Assembly (NCBI RefSeq): GCF_018130385.1 | Contig: NZ_JAFCLU010000007.1 | Span: 222,757 to 286,756 of the forward strand | Length of the DNA: 64,000 bases | Direction of reading: 5' to 3' | Source: Bradyrhizobium sp. AUGA SZCCT0283 | Lineage (GTDB): Bacteria; Pseudomonadota; Alphaproteobacteria; Rhizobiales; Xanthobacteraceae | In this document: positions 1 to 8,928 of the stretch, piece after piece | How the letters are laid out: every line of letters starts with the position of its first letter | Numbering within the stretch: position 1 is the stretch's first letter | Made by a program: the position numbers and the translations under genes | Notes under the pieces: generated by a model | Database searches by the model: none | The model's input: the letters and a program-made list of their open reading frames with translations, nothing else | What the model was told of the DNA's origin: nothing

Positions 1-27
1 AGGGGATGTAACCGTACGCAGGAAATC

Positions 28-834
28 ATGACCGCCCTGAAATGGGTCCTGATCGTCGTTTCGGCCGGTTATGTCTGCGGACTGCTCGCATTGTTCTTCG
101 CGCAGCGCGCCGTCCTGTTTCCAGCTCCGACGAGTGCGCGCACGGCGCCACAAGCAGCGGGCTTTCCGGAAGCGGAAGAACATATCCTGACCACGGCGGA
201 CGGTGAGCAGGTCATCGTCTGGCACGTTCCGGCCAGGCCGGGCCGTCCGGTCGTCCTTTATTTCCACGGCAATGGCGATTATCTCGCCGGCTTCTTCGGC
301 CGCTTTCGCAGCATCATCGCCGACGGGACCGGGGTCATCGCATTGTCCTATCGCGGCTATGCGGGCTCAACCGGTCAACCGAGCGAGCACGGATTGCTGC
401 AGGATGCCGCGGCGGCCTATGCCTTTACGGCTGCTCGCTATCGCGCGGACAACATCGTCGTCTGGGGCTTCTCGCTCGGCACCGGCGTTGCGGTGGCGCT
501 TGCAGCGGAGCAGCGGATCGGGAGGTTGATCCTGGAAGCTCCCTATACCTCGATCGCCGATGTCGCCGCGTCGGCATTCTGGTTCGCGCCAGTGCGTCTA
601 TTTATGCAGGACCAGTTCCGTTCCGACGCGCAGATCGCGCGGATCAGGGTTCCGCTGCTCATGATGCATGGCGCGCTCGATCCCACGATACCTGTTAGGT
701 TTGGCGAACGGTTGTTTGCGATGGCGAATGAGCCGAAGCGGTTTGTCCGCCTTGCCCGCGGCGGTCATAACGATCTGGACAATTTCGGCGCGATTGAAAT
801 CGCGCGAAATTTCATCAACCTTGCAAGGGGGTGA
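28..834 (+). CDS. alpha/beta hydrolase, membrane-anchored (ABHD13/YfhR type)
   Basis: A 268-aa serine hydrolase of the alpha/beta fold. Residues 5-25 form a hydrophobic N-terminal segment that probably anchors the enzyme in the inner membrane. The HGNGD oxyanion-type motif sits at 80-84, the nucleophile elbow GFSLG at 147-151 (Ser149), the acid is Asp218 in HGALDPTIP, and the base is His247 in RGGHNDL, so the catalytic triad is complete. Length and layout match the bacterial YfhR/ABHD13-like group, whose substrates are mostly unknown. It is followed 54 nt later by a cation antiporter gene on the same strand, but nothing ties the two functions together. The ATG at 28 precedes the hydrophobic segment directly. 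Confidence 0.85.
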   Translation: MTALKWVLIVVSAGYVCGLLALFFAQRAVLFPAPTSARTAPQAAGFPEAEEHILTTADGEQVIVWHVPARPGRPVVLYFHGNGDYLAGFFGRFRSIIADGTGVIALSYRGYAGSTGQPSEHGLLQDAAAAYAFTAARYRADNIVVWGFSLGTGVAVALAAEQRIGRLILEAPYTSIADVAASAFWFAPVRLFMQDQFRSDAQIARIRVPLLMMHGALDPTIPVRFGERLFAMANEPKRFVRLARGGHNDLDNFGAIEIARNFINLARG

Positions 835-888
835 TGGCTACCTTGATGGGCGCATCTTGCGCCCACGAACCTGTTGGGACCTGATCGC

Positions 889-1983
889 ATGAGCGCACAC
901 GGACCAATGCCGCGATCGGCCTGGATGTTCCCGGCGCTGGCGGTGCTGCTGTTTGCGGTGGCCACCGGCCTCGGGCTCAACTTTACGCCGTCAGTTGGCG
1001 GTGTTTTATTCGCGGCGGTGCTGCTGTCGATTCTGTTCGGCACCGTGTTTGCAGCCGTGCATCATGCCGAGGTGATCGCCGAGCGAATCGGCGAGCCCTA
1101 CGGCACGCTGCTGTTGACACTTGCGGTCACCATCATCGAGGTCGCGCTGATCGCCACCATCATGCTCGGCGACAAGCCGCAGCCCGCGTTGGCGCGTGAC
1201 ACCGTGTTTGCGGTGGTGATGATCGTGTGCAACGGCCTCGTCGGCCTCTGCATCTTCATTGGCGGTCTGCGCTACCGCGAGCAGGATTTTCAGGTCTCGG
1301 GTTCGAACCTTTATCTCAGCGTGCTGTTCGTGCTGGCGACCATCACGCTGATCATGCCGAACTATACGCTGACGGCGCCGGGGCCGATCTATTCGGCGGC
1401 CCAGCTCGGCTTCGTCAGCATCGTCACCCTCGTTCTCTATGCCGTGTTTCTCTATACCCAGACCATCCGGCATCGTGATTATTTCATCAACCAGGCCGAA
1501 GGCGAGCCGGCCGAATCCCGACTGTCCAACCGGATGCTGGCCCTCAGCATCGCGCTGTTGCTTGTGTCCCTGCTGGCGGTGGTGCTGCTGGCCAAGAAAT
1601 TTTCGGCGACCGTCGATACCGTGACTGCAATGATCGTGGCGCCGCCGGCCTTTGCCGGCGTGATCGTGGCGCTGTTGATCCTGCTGCCGGAGAGCGTTGC
1701 GGCGGTCGGCGCCGCGCGCAGGAACGACCTGCAGAAAAGCATCAATCTCGCGCTCGGCTCGTCGCTCGCCACGATCGGGCTGACGGTGCCGGCGGTCGCG
1801 GTGGTCGCCCATACGCTCGACAAGCAGTTGGTGCTCGGGCTCAATGCGCCGGAGATGGTGCTCTTGGTGCTGACCTTCGTTATCAGCATGCTCACCTTCG
1901 GCACCGGCCGCACCAACATCCTGTTCGGGCTCGTGCATATGCTGGTGTTCGCCGTGTTCCTGTTCATGGTATTCGTGCCGTAA
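889..1983 (+). CDS. chaA: ChaA-type calcium/sodium:proton antiporter
   Basis: A polytopic membrane protein of about 364 aa with ten or eleven hydrophobic segments. The first half contains GEPYGTLLLTLAVTIIEVAL and the second half GVIVALLILLPESVAAV, the two acidic alpha-repeat motifs typical of the CaCA superfamily; the first is characteristic of ChaA. ChaA exports Ca2+ or Na+ in exchange for protons across the inner membrane. I chose the ATG at 889; a TTG at 874 in the same frame would add five residues. The cupin gene starts 21 nt downstream and may be co-transcribed. Confidence 0.88.
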   Translation: MSAHGPMPRSAWMFPALAVLLFAVATGLGLNFTPSVGGVLFAAVLLSILFGTVFAAVHHAEVIAERIGEPYGTLLLTLAVTIIEVALIATIMLGDKPQPALARDTVFAVVMIVCNGLVGLCIFIGGLRYREQDFQVSGSNLYLSVLFVLATITLIMPNYTLTAPGPIYSAAQLGFVSIVTLVLYAVFLYTQTIRHRDYFINQAEGEPAESRLSNRMLALSIALLLVSLLAVVLLAKKFSATVDTVTAMIVAPPAFAGVIVALLILLPESVAAVGAARRNDLQKSINLALGSSLATIGLTVPAVAVVAHTLDKQLVLGLNAPEMVLLVLTFVISMLTFGTGRTNILFGLVHMLVFAVFLFMVFVP

Positions 1984-2004
1984 TTCCCCCGGAGTGAACC
2001 CGAT

Positions 2005-2289
2005 ATGCTTGCCGCCAAATCCGATATTCAGGTCGATACATCAGAAGTCCGCGTCACCGAGTGGCGGCTGCCGCCGGGCAGCGCTACCGGCCATCACACC
2101 CACGAGATGGATTACGTGATCGTGCCGGTGACCTCCGGCGAGATGACCATCGTCGCGCCGAACGGCGAACGCACCAAGGCGCAGCTCGGGGCCGGCAAAT
2201 CCTATTTCCGGAAAGCCGGCGTCCAGCACGACGTGCTCAACGAGACGGCAGCCGAGATCGTGTTTCTGGAGGTCGAACTGAAGCCCTGA
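2005..2289 (+). CDS. small cupin-domain protein
   Basis: A 94-aa single-domain cupin. The first cupin motif is recognisable around residues 28-48 (GSATGHHTHEMDYVIVPVTSG, with the His pair and Glu that usually ligate a metal), and the second in the C-terminal third (KAGVQHDVLNET, with the third His). Such mini-cupins are often metal-dependent enzymes or ligand sensors; the substrate cannot be told from sequence. A GGAGTG ribosome binding site lies about ten bases before the ATG. It follows the antiporter gene by 21 nt on the same strand. Confidence 0.8.
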   Translation: MLAAKSDIQVDTSEVRVTEWRLPPGSATGHHTHEMDYVIVPVTSGEMTIVAPNGERTKAQLGAGKSYFRKAGVQHDVLNETAAEIVFLEVELKP

Positions 2290-2483
2290 CCACCTGGCCT
2301 CGGGTTCCGGGCTGTTTCCGGGCTTCGCCCTATGGCACCGGAATAGTTAGGCAATTTTTAACCGACCGAGCTGGTGTCGCCCGGCCTGCACGGGAACTGC
2401 TGAATTGCCACCGATCCGTCGCAGTTGATCCCTCAATGTGCCTCAAAGTTCCGGCAATTGACGGACCGCGGGGAGTGGCCGGA

Positions 2484-3539
2484 ATGCTGAATTACCTGAA
2501 GAAATTTGCGGTGGACATCTTCCCCTCGGTGGCCGCGACGGTCATCGGGGCGTACATCGTCAACCACTACATCGTGAGCAAGCCCAGCGCGGACGCCCCT
2601 GCCGCTGCGGCGTCGACTGCCAATCCCAAGGGGGAAGGCAAGGCTGAAGCCAAATCCGATGCCAAGCCCGCTGAGACTACGGCCAGTGTCAGCAATCTCC
2701 CGGCCGCCGGCGTCAAGGCGAGGGGAATCTCCGAAAAGGCCATCATGGAGAAGACCGCTGCCGAACGGCCGGCGGTGGTCGAAAAGTCTCAGGAGAAGAC
2801 CGAAGCAAAGGCCGACGCCAAAGAAGCAAAAGCTGACGCCAAAGCCGATACCAAGTCGCTCGATGCCAAGTCCGACGTGAAATCGGCCGAAAGCCCGGCC
2901 GAGGCCTCCGACCAGCGCCGCCATGCAGCAGCGCCGCGCGAAAAGGAAAAGATCAGGGTCATACTGCCGTCGCCCGTGCAGCCCGTGAATTCACCGGCGG
3001 CTTCGGTTGTGGCAGCCGCACCAGCCGCCCCGGTCGAGGCTGCGGTTGCGCCGGATGAGCGGCGCGATGCCAATGATCTGGCGCGCGCCGCGATCGAACG
3101 CCTGCGCGCCAACGGCGAAACGGCTCCCCGCGCGTCTGAGACGGCCCGCGCTCACGAGGCGCCGAGGGTTGCGAATGCACCTGCGGTCGCGAATGCGCCT
3201 GCGGTGGCAAATGCGCCCATCGTCGCGAATGCACCCGCGGTTGCCAATGCGCCTGCCGCCGTGAATGCGCCTGCGCTTCGTCCGCTGCCGCCGCCGATCA
3301 TGGTCTCGGGCTCGCCGGCCGGCGAACCCCATGGTCAGGCTCCGTCGCAGCCACGGCCGCCTTATGCCGAGGCCGTCGACCCGAACCGACCAACCCCGCC
3401 CGCCGAGATTCCGCTCTCGCGCCCGCTTGATCTGCGTGCCGAAGTGGCCGAGCCCTCCGTGCGCGAACGCGCCACGGCGGCCGCGGAGGACGCGCTGTCG
3501 ACCGCCAAGTCGATCTTCCACGCGGTCCTGCCGAAATAA
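2484..3539 (+). CDS. membrane-anchored low-complexity protein with VANAPA repeats
   Basis: A 351-aa protein of unknown function. Residues 9-27 are a hydrophobic anchor (FAVDIFPSVAATVIGAYIV). The rest is disordered-looking: a Lys/Glu/Ala/Asp-rich stretch with repeated KADAK-like words, then an Ala/Pro-rich stretch with six VANAPA-type units, and a short conserved-looking C-terminus (AEDALSTAKSIFHAVLPK). The ATG at 2484 has GGGAG eight bases upstream; an in-frame ATG at 2436 would add 16 residues but has a poorer context. The composition suggests a protein spanning the periplasm or binding peptidoglycan, but this is inference. The open frame extends upstream over the cupin gene only as a shadow. 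Confidence 0.65.
   Translation: MLNYLKKFAVDIFPSVAATVIGAYIVNHYIVSKPSADAPAAAASTANPKGEGKAEAKSDAKPAETTASVSNLPAAGVKARGISEKAIMEKTAAERPAVVEKSQEKTEAKADAKEAKADAKADTKSLDAKSDVKSAESPAEASDQRRHAAAPREKEKIRVILPSPVQPVNSPAASVVAAAPAAPVEAAVAPDERRDANDLARAAIERLRANGETAPRASETARAHEAPRVANAPAVANAPAVANAPIVANAPAVANAPAAVNAPALRPLPPPIMVSGSPAGEPHGQAPSQPRPPYAEAVDPNRPTPPAEIPLSRPLDLRAEVAEPSVRERATAAAEDALSTAKSIFHAVLPK
3168..3275 (+). repeat. six 18-bp tandem units encoding VANAPA
   Basis: Six consecutive 18-bp units of the form GTNGCNAATGCNCCNGCN run without interruption inside the preceding gene. The third unit ends in ATC (Pro-Ile) and the last begins with GCC, so the units have diverged slightly while the Asn-Ala-Pro core is kept in all six. 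The length is a multiple of three, so unit gain or loss would keep the frame. Confidence 0.9.
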
Positions 3540-3550
3540 TTCTGGAGAAG

Positions 3551-4195
3551 CTAGCCGCCGGTGCGTGCGAGGCCGCTTCGCGCGGCTTCGTCCCTGGGGC
3601 GGAGCGCGAGCGCACGGCCGTACGAGGTGAACGCCTTGGCCTTGTCGCCTAGACGTTCATAGGTGACGCCGCGAGCCGACCAGGCTTGCGCGCTGTTGGG
3701 ATCGGCCTGCACCGCCTCGTCGAGATCGGAAGCGGCTTCCTTTGTCTTGTCGATGGCGAGGTAGCTGGTTGCACGCGCTAGCAGCGGCTCGACCCGTTGC
3801 GGTGTCAGGCCATTGGCTGCGGTGAAATCCGCGATCGCCTGCTCATGCTGCTTGTCGGCCTGATAGATCAGCCCGCGGCCGTACAGCGCCTGCACGTTGT
3901 AGGGATCGAGTACGAGCGCGCGGTCGAATTCCGCGAGCGCTGCTTCGGTCTTGCCGGATTTGGCGAGCGCCTGGCCGCGCGCAGCGTAGCCCTGGGCGTC
4001 GCTGGCGCTTTGTCCGCTGACCGTGCCGGTCGGCTTCTGCTCGACGGCCTGCGGCTTCTCCTTGTCCGATCCCCACGATCCCAAGTCGAACGAACAGCCG
4101 CCGAGAGGAACGGTGAGAATGATCGCGAGCAGCGCGATGGGTACGGCCGTGAAGCGTGAAGCGCAGGGAAGGGCATTGCAATCCGTAACGGCCAT
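3551..4195 (-). CDS. TPR-repeat lipoprotein
   Basis: A 214-aa protein with a lipoprotein signal: a hydrophobic segment (VPIALLAIILTVPLGGC) ending in an LGGC lipobox near residue 33. After a short linker there are at least three tetratricopeptide repeats (AARGQALAKSGKTEAALAEF, YGRGLIYQADKQHEQAIADF, SARGVTYERLGDKAKAFTSY). It is therefore probably a membrane-tethered scaffold. The frame stays open to 4264, but the ATG at 4195 sits just ahead of the signal peptide and is preferred. It is convergent with the repeat-rich gene at 2484, with 11 nt between the stop codons. The specific partner is unknown. Confidence 0.82.
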   Translation of the reverse strand: MAVTDCNALPCASRFTAVPIALLAIILTVPLGGCSFDLGSWGSDKEKPQAVEQKPTGTVSGQSASDAQGYAARGQALAKSGKTEAALAEFDRALVLDPYNVQALYGRGLIYQADKQHEQAIADFTAANGLTPQRVEPLLARATSYLAIDKTKEAASDLDEAVQADPNSAQAWSARGVTYERLGDKAKAFTSYGRALALRPRDEAARSGLARTGG

Positions 4196-4360
4196 GCAGC
4201 GGAATACTCTCGCTTGTCCAATACGGCATAGGTAACCCGATGGACCGCAAAATGCATCGGTCAAAATAGCCGCAACGTCCGGCGAAGGAGATGCGAGTGA
4301 TCGAGCACGCCGCGCGCACCAGCGCCGATGATTCGATACTGCCGGATCTGCGATGGCGAA

Positions 4361-4391
4361 AACAAAAACGCGGGCCCGAGGCCCGCGTTTT
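4361..4391 (-). terminator. Rho-independent terminator of rpsU
   Basis: A perfect 12-bp inverted repeat (4365-4376 pairs with 4380-4391, loop CGA) built on GCGGGCC. On the minus strand it is followed by TTTTTGTTTT-like sequence, and it starts 25 nt after the rpsU stop codon, so it should end that transcript. Confidence 0.88.
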
Positions 4392-4416
4392 CAACTCAAA
4401 TCTTTTTAGAACACGC

Positions 4417-4722
4417 TCAGCGCGGTCCGCGCGGACCTGCGCCCGGGCCACCACGGCCGCCAGCGCCACCACGGTCGCCACCGGGACCGGCGCCGAACAC
4501 CGGCTTCGGCTTCATCGGCAGCAGGCCTTCGCGCTGCAGCTTCTTGCGGGCCAGCTTGCGCGCGCGGCGCACCGCCTCGGCCTTTTCACGGGCCTTCTTC
4601 TCGGAGGGCTTTTCGTAGTGCCCGCGGAGCTTCATCTCGCGGAAAATTCCCTCGCGCTGCATCTTCTTCTTCAGCGCCTTGAGGGCTTGATCGACATTGT
4701 TATCGCGGACGAGAACCTGCAC
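4417..4722 (-). CDS. rpsU: 30S ribosomal protein S21
   Basis: A 101-aa protein beginning [20 protein letters not shown], the S21 signature, followed by the basic helical core through [15 protein letters not shown] at about residue 69. S21 is a small-subunit protein that aids base-pairing of mRNA with the 16S 3' end. The last 30 residues are a Gly/Arg/Pro-rich tail ([18 protein letters not shown]) that is longer than in enteric S21 (about 70 aa); such tails are common in rhizobial S21. It is divergent from aqpZ and has its own terminator. Confidence 0.95.
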   Translation of the reverse strand: MQVLVRDNNVDQALKALKKKMQREGIFREMKLRGHYEKPSEKKAREKAEAVRRARKLARKKLQREGLLPMKPKPVFGAGPGGDRGGAGGRGGPGAGPRGPR

Positions 4723-4976
4723 GCGGCATCCTCTTTCAATTGATCGGATAGGAATTCTGGTAAAGTGAAGGGCCGGCGAAAGGCCTGGCCCTTAACCCTG
4801 AGCGCGGGCATGTAGCAGACAAAACCGCAGATGTCCACCTGAGAAGGCGGTTTTTGGCCCGGGAGCGCCACGAAAATGCGCGGGATTCGCCGATACGGGC
4901 TCGATTTTCTCAAATAACGAGCCCTTCACGGCGCCTCCCTAGCATCCAGCAACGCAAAACATGCGGGAGGCGAGTA

Positions 4977-5699
4977 ATGAACACCAAAAAATATACCGCT
5001 GAAGCGATCGGCACGTTTTGGCTCACTTTTGCGGGATGCGGCAGCGCGGTCATCGCCGCCGGCTTCCCTCAGGTCGGTATCGGCCTGGTCGGCGTGTCCC
5101 TGGCGTTCGGCCTGAGCGTCGTGACCATGGCCTATGCGATCGGCCACATCTCCGGCTGCCATCTCAATCCCGCGGTAACGGTCGGTCTCGCCGCGGGTGG
5201 GCGCTTTCCAGCGTCGCAGATTCTGCCTTACGTGATCGCGCAGGTGATCGGCGCGGTCGTTGCCGCGGCGCTGCTTTATGTGATCGCAAGCGGCGCGCCC
5301 GGCTTTGATCTGGCCAAGGGCTTTGCCTCCAACGGCTATGATGCGCATTCGCCCGGGCAGTACAGCATGATGGTCTGCTTCATCACCGAAGTGGTGATGA
5401 CGATGATGTTCCTGTTCATCATCATGGGCGCCACGCACGGCAAGGCGCCTGCGGGCTTTGCGCCGCTCGCCATCGGATTGGCGCTGGTGATGATCCATCT
5501 CGTCAGCATTCCCGTCACCAACACGTCGGTGAATCCCGCGCGCAGCACCGGGCCGGCGCTGTTCGTCGGCGGCTGGGCGCTGGCGCAGCTCTGGCTGTTC
5601 TGGGTTGCGCCGCTGATCGGCGGGGCGCTCGGCGGCGCGATCTATCGCTGGCTCAGCGAGGAGCCGGCCGGCGTCGTGGAAGGTCTGAAGACGGCCTGA
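4977..5699 (+). CDS. aqpZ: aquaporin Z water channel
   Basis: A 240-aa MIP-family channel with six predicted membrane helices. Both NPA boxes are present: [11 protein letters not shown] in the first half and [11 protein letters not shown] in the second. The Arg right after the second NPA and the His/Thr/Cys-type filter context ([17 protein letters not shown]) agree with a water-specific aquaporin rather than a glycerol facilitator. A strong GGGAGG site lies six bases before the ATG at 4977; the frame stays open further upstream but without a good start. The 254-nt gap to rpsU holds divergent promoters. Confidence 0.93.
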   Translation: MNTKKYTAEAIGTFWLTFAGCGSAVIAAGFPQVGIGLVGVSLAFGLSVVTMAYAIGHISGCHLNPAVTVGLAAGGRFPASQILPYVIAQVIGAVVAAALLYVIASGAPGFDLAKGFASNGYDAHSPGQYSMMVCFITEVVMTMMFLFIIMGATHGKAPAGFAPLAIGLALVMIHLVSIPVTNTSVNPARSTGPALFVGGWALAQLWLFWVAPLIGGALGGAIYRWLSEEPAGVVEGLKTA

Positions 5700-5713
5700 T
5701 CTGAAAAAACGCG

Positions 5714-6817
5714 TTATTTCTTGCTTGCCGGGGCCACTTCGGTGACGTGGCCCATCTTGCGGCCCGGCCGCGGCGCGCCCTTGCCGTAGAGATGAACGGT
5801 GGCGCCGGGCACCGTCAGCCATTGCTCGTAGTCGAGGATATCGTCGCCGATCAGGTTGGTCATGGTGACCTCGCCGTGGCGAACCGGCTTGCCGAGCGGC
5901 CAGCCGGCGATCGCCCTTATGTGCTGCTCGAACTGCGAGATCGAGGCGCCGTCCAGCGTCCAGTGCCCGGAATTATGTACCCGCGGCGCAATCTCGTTGA
6001 CCAGCACATGCGGTCCGCCGTTTCCGGCAACGACGAACAACTCGACTGCGAGCACGCCGACATAATCCAGGGCGTTGGCGATCTTCTCGGCGACGGCGCG
6101 CGCGTCGGCGGCCAGCGCATCCGATATCGCGGCCGGCGCGCGCGAGATCTTCAGGATGTGATCGCGGTGTTCGTTTTCGGTGACGTCGTAGCATTCGACC
6201 TCGCCGTCCGACGAGCGCGCGGCGATCACGGAGATCTCGCGCTCGAAGGGAACGAAGGCTTCGAGGATCGCGGATTTGGTGCCGAGGTCTTCCCAGACTT
6301 GAGCGGGATCGTCGCCCTCGCGGATGATCGCCTGGCCCTTGCCGTCATAGCCGAAGCGGCGGGTCTTGATCACGGCGGGAAGGCCGATGCGCGCGATCGC
6401 CGCGTGCAGGGTTTCAACCGACGACACGTCGGCATAGTCCGCGGTGCCGATGCCCAGCCGTTTGACGAAATCCTTTTCGATCAGCCGGTCCTGCGTGGTC
6501 TCGAGGATCTTCTGCGCCGGCAACACGGGACGCCGCGCGGCCAGCACCATGGCGGTGGCGGCCGGCACGTTCTCGAATTCATAGGTGATGACGTCGACAT
6601 CGTTGGCGAACAACTCCAGCGCCTCGACGTCGGCATATTCGGCGCAGGTTGCGTTCAGCACCACGTCGAAGGCGGGCGAGTCCGGGTCCGGTGAAAACAC
6701 CTGGCATCTGAGGCCAAGGCGCGCCGCCGCCATCGCCAGCATCCGGCCCAATTGTCCGCCGCCGAGAATTCCGATGGTGTCGCCCGGCTTCAGCTTCACC
6801 TTGCCTGAAGCCGTCAC
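5714..6817 (-). CDS. purK: N5-carboxyaminoimidazole ribonucleotide synthase
   Basis: A 367-aa ATP-grasp enzyme starting with a Rossmann-like nucleotide-binding element ([20 protein letters not shown], about 12-31). The ATP-grasp body includes [17 protein letters not shown] and [13 protein letters not shown], and the C-terminal [17 protein letters not shown] motif is diagnostic for PurK. It converts AIR, bicarbonate and ATP to N5-CAIR in de novo purine synthesis. The start codon overlaps the end of purE by four bases (ATGA), so the two are translationally coupled. Confidence 0.96.
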   Translation of the reverse strand: MTASGKVKLKPGDTIGILGGGQLGRMLAMAAARLGLRCQVFSPDPDSPAFDVVLNATCAEYADVEALELFANDVDVITYEFENVPAATAMVLAARRPVLPAQKILETTQDRLIEKDFVKRLGIGTADYADVSSVETLHAAIARIGLPAVIKTRRFGYDGKGQAIIREGDDPAQVWEDLGTKSAILEAFVPFEREISVIAARSSDGEVECYDVTENEHRDHILKISRAPAAISDALAADARAVAEKIANALDYVGVLAVELFVVAGNGGPHVLVNEIAPRVHNSGHWTLDGASISQFEQHIRAIAGWPLGKPVRHGEVTMTNLIGDDILDYEQWLTVPGATVHLYGKGAPRPGRKMGHVTEVAPASKK

Positions 6818-7302
6818 GCCGATCCCTCCGGGCGCTCCTTGACCGCGTCCGTCTGCTGCTTGCGCCAGACGGCCAATCGCGTCGCCAGCGCCGCATCATT
6901 CAGCGCGAGCACGCTTGCCGCGAGCAGCGCGGCGTTGATGGCGCCGGCCTTTCCGATCGCCAGCGTGCCGACGGGAACGCCGGCCGGCATCTGCACGATC
7001 GAGTACAGCGAATCGACCCCCGACAGCGCCTTGGATTCGACGGGAACGCCGAAGACGGGGAGTTCCGTCAACGCCGCCGCCATGCCCGGCAGATGGGCTG
7101 CCCCGCCGGCGCCGGCGATGATGACCTTGAAGCCTGCGGCCTTGGCGCCCTTGGCAAAGGCGAACAGCCGGTCCGGGGTCCGATGGGCCGAGACGATGCG
7201 CTTTTCGCAATCGATCCCGAGCGCCACCAGCGTCTCGGCGGCGTGGCGCATGGTCTCCCAGTCGGACTGGCTGCCCATGATGATGGCGATGGGTGCGGTC
7301 AT
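6814..7302 (-). CDS. purE: N5-carboxyaminoimidazole ribonucleotide mutase
   Basis: A 162-aa class I Pur[14 protein letters not shown] near the N-terminus is the phosphate-binding signature, followed by [11 protein letters not shown] and [17 protein letters not shown], which carry the conserved active-site His residues. It rearranges N5-CAIR to CAIR directly after PurK in purine biosynthesis and normally works as an octamer. First gene of a two-gene purEK operon, with a four-base overlap with purK. Confidence 0.96.
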   Translation of the reverse strand: MTAPIAIIMGSQSDWETMRHAAETLVALGIDCEKRIVSAHRTPDRLFAFAKGAKAAGFKVIIAGAGGAAHLPGMAAALTELPVFGVPVESKALSGVDSLYSIVQMPAGVPVGTLAIGKAGAINAALLAASVLALNDAALATRLAVWRKQQTDAVKERPEGSA

Positions 7303-7453
7303 CTCGTCAATTCTGTTCGGGAATCCAGAAACATAGGCCGATTATAGGGTCGGCCCGGGGCTCATCCAAGGCGTGGCAAGGGATTAGGAATGGACTATCC
7401 TGTCTTGGTGAATCCCGGCAAGCCTTGATAAGCGAGCCTGCACAGGGAAGGCC

Positions 7454-8251
7454 ATGACGAAGAAAACCAGGGCGACCGCCTCCAGGGCCGGAAAACGCCC
7501 CAAAAGCGCGGCTTCCGGGCGAAAAACCGCACCGCGGCGGTCATCCACGCCGGGATCCCGGCCGCCGGCCGTGTCCAACGGCACCAAGGCGACGATTCGC
7601 CGGCTGAAGGCGCAACTGGCCCGGACGCAGGCGCAGATCGAGGAACTTCAGGCCTCCGCCGATACCGACTTCCTGCTGGGCATTCCGAACCGGCGTGGCT
7701 TCGAGCGCGAGCTCAATCGCGCGATTGCCTACATCAAACGCTATCGCGCCGGCGGCGCCCTGGTCGTGCTCGACGTCGATCGCTTAAAGCCGATCAACGA
7801 CGCCTTCGGACACGCCGCAGGCGATCAGGTGCTCAAGGCCATCGTCACGACGCTGCTCGCGCAGGTGCGCGCTTCCGACGTGGTCGGCCGGCTCGGCGGC
7901 GACGAGTTCGCGCTGCTGTTGTGGAATCTCAGCGAGACCGATGCCCGGGCCAAGGCGGCCGCGCTGGAGGAAGCGATCGATCGCCTCACCTTCGAGTTCG
8001 ATGGCCGCACCATTACCGCGGGGGCCTCCGCAGGCGTCTCCGTTCTCGATACCCACTCAGAAGCGGGCCGCGCGCTGGAAGCGGCCGACAGCGCCATGTA
8101 TGTGCGCAAGGCGCTGCGGCGGCATGAGGCGAATTCTAAGGCGCGCTTCGCGCCGTGCCCACCATCAGACAAGCGTCGAAGAAGGTGGTGGGCACGCTTG
8201 CGCTTTGCCCATCCAACGAATCTTCGATCAGCGATCGCTACAACCCGCTGA
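7454..8251 (+). CDS. cytoplasmic diguanylate cyclase (GGDEF)
   Basis: A 265-aa protein with no membrane segment. Residues 1-45 are Lys/Arg/Ser/Pro-rich and probably disordered; a short coiled coil (about 47-68) leads into a GGDEF domain. The active-site motif GGDEF is at 148-152 and an intact RxxD inhibitory site (RASD, 139-142) stands five residues before it, so the enzyme should make cyclic di-GMP with product inhibition. The last 45 or so residues lie outside the domain and are encoded by a palindromic repeat. The gene end overlaps the convergent gene at 8238 by 14 nt. Confidence 0.88.
   Translation: MTKKTRATASRAGKRPKSAASGRKTAPRRSSTPGSRPPAVSNGTKATIRRLKAQLARTQAQIEELQASADTDFLLGIPNRRGFERELNRAIAYIKRYRAGGALVVLDVDRLKPINDAFGHAAGDQVLKAIVTTLLAQVRASDVVGRLGGDEFALLLWNLSETDARAKAAALEEAIDRLTFEFDGRTITAGASAGVSVLDTHSEAGRALEAADSAMYVRKALRRHEANSKARFAPCPPSDKRRRRWWARLRFAHPTNLRSAIATTR
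8154..8196. repeat. palindromic element inside the 3' end of the cyclase gene
   Basis: An 11-bp perfect inverted repeat, CGTGCCCACCA at 8154-8164 and TGGTGGGCACG at 8186-8196, separated by 21 nt. It lies after the end of the GGDEF domain but before the stop codon, so it supplies part of an odd basic tail to that protein. It resembles the short palindromic repeats scattered in Bradyrhizobium genomes. Confidence 0.6.
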
Positions 8252-8489
8252 GATCATCCGGCACGTTGCCGAACTTGCGCAGCAGTTTCGCGTCGCCGAA
8301 TTCACCCATCATGGGATCGCCGCTGCGGCTGAACGCAACGGCGCCGATACTGCCGGCCATCCGCGACATCGTCTCGGCGCGCCGCAACGCGGTCGTCGGG
8401 CTCTGGCATTCTTCCGCGGCTCCCGCCATCGGCGTACCGCTATCGTCCTGCAGGAATGGCATTGCGACGTAATACGTGACATCGGCCAT
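8238..8489 (-). CDS. conserved hypothetical protein, second gene behind a LexA-type box
   Basis: An 83-aa protein starting MADVTYYVAMPFLQDDSGTP. The second half (IGAVAFSRSGDPMMGEFGDA and FGNVPDDL) looks globular and conserved, but I do not recognise a family with a known role. It starts 23 nt after the stop of the 70-aa gene at 8513 on the same strand, so the two probably form one transcript controlled by the LexA-type box at 8759. The frame is open further upstream but the ATG at 8489 begins the plausible protein. Its end overlaps the convergent cyclase gene. Confidence 0.62.
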   Translation of the reverse strand: MADVTYYVAMPFLQDDSGTPMAGAAEECQSPTTALRRAETMSRMAGSIGAVAFSRSGDPMMGEFGDAKLLRKFGNVPDDLSGL

Positions 8490-8512
8490 TGGTTCGCTCC
8501 GGGTTTGATTGA

Positions 8513-8725
8513 TCAGGCAGCGTCGCTCTCCGCATGGGAGGTTCTCGCCGGCACGCAGCCGGCGGCGATTGCCGCCTGCAATTCCTCCAGTTCGGTTTCC
8601 AGATACTCGTTCGCCATGATCAGCGCCTTGATGGTCGAGCGCAGATTGCCGTCGCACATCGCGATGGCCTGATCGCAGGCCTGCTCGTAGCGGCTGTTGT
8701 CGGACAGGGGCGATGTGACGGACAT
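8513..8725 (-). CDS. small helical protein with LexA-type box upstream
   Basis: A 70-aa protein (MSVTSPLSDNSRYEQACDQA...) dominated by one or two amphipathic helices rich in Glu, Leu and Ala (KALIMANEYLETELEELQAA). The ATG at 8725 has GGGAG eight bases upstream; the frame is open to 8824 without a better start. No known domain is recognised. An exact GTTC-N7-GTTC site is centred about 40 nt upstream of the start, the same arrangement as the small genes at 28894 and 61526, which suggests damage-inducible expression. Probably co-transcribed with the gene at 8238. Confidence 0.65.
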   Translation of the reverse strand: MSVTSPLSDNSRYEQACDQAIAMCDGNLRSTIKALIMANEYLETELEELQAAIAAGCVPARTSHAESDAA

Positions 8726-8758
8726 GGCGGAACTCCCGAGGCTGGCGGCGGAGGATAT

Positions 8759-8773
8759 GTTCTCTTTTTGTTC
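8759..8773 (-). promoter_or_regulatory. LexA-type (SOS) box
   Basis: An exact direct repeat GTTC-TCTTTTT-GTTC on the plus strand (GAAC-N7-GAAC as read by the downstream minus-strand gene). GTTC-N7-GTTC is the established LexA recognition sequence of alphaproteobacteria. It ends 34 nt before the ATG at 8725, an ordinary operator position. Confidence 0.7.
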
Positions 8774-8928
8774 TCGTGGAGTCAAGCCGCATCCGCCAAC
8801 CGGTAAGCTGTTTTTTTTGGACAACCGCCCGGCAAGATCTTCGCGGCGCCGGGCTGTGTGGATGTCGGGGAAAAGGATCTGCCGGAACGCGTACGGTTTT
8901 GGTGAACCGAACGAGGCGAGCGCAACGA

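Noticed and set aside
1006..1938. 310-aa minus-strand frame opposite the ChaA gene
   Set aside because: Composition is His/Arg/Gln-rich, typical of the antisense of a membrane protein in GC-rich DNA; no ribosome binding site or domain.
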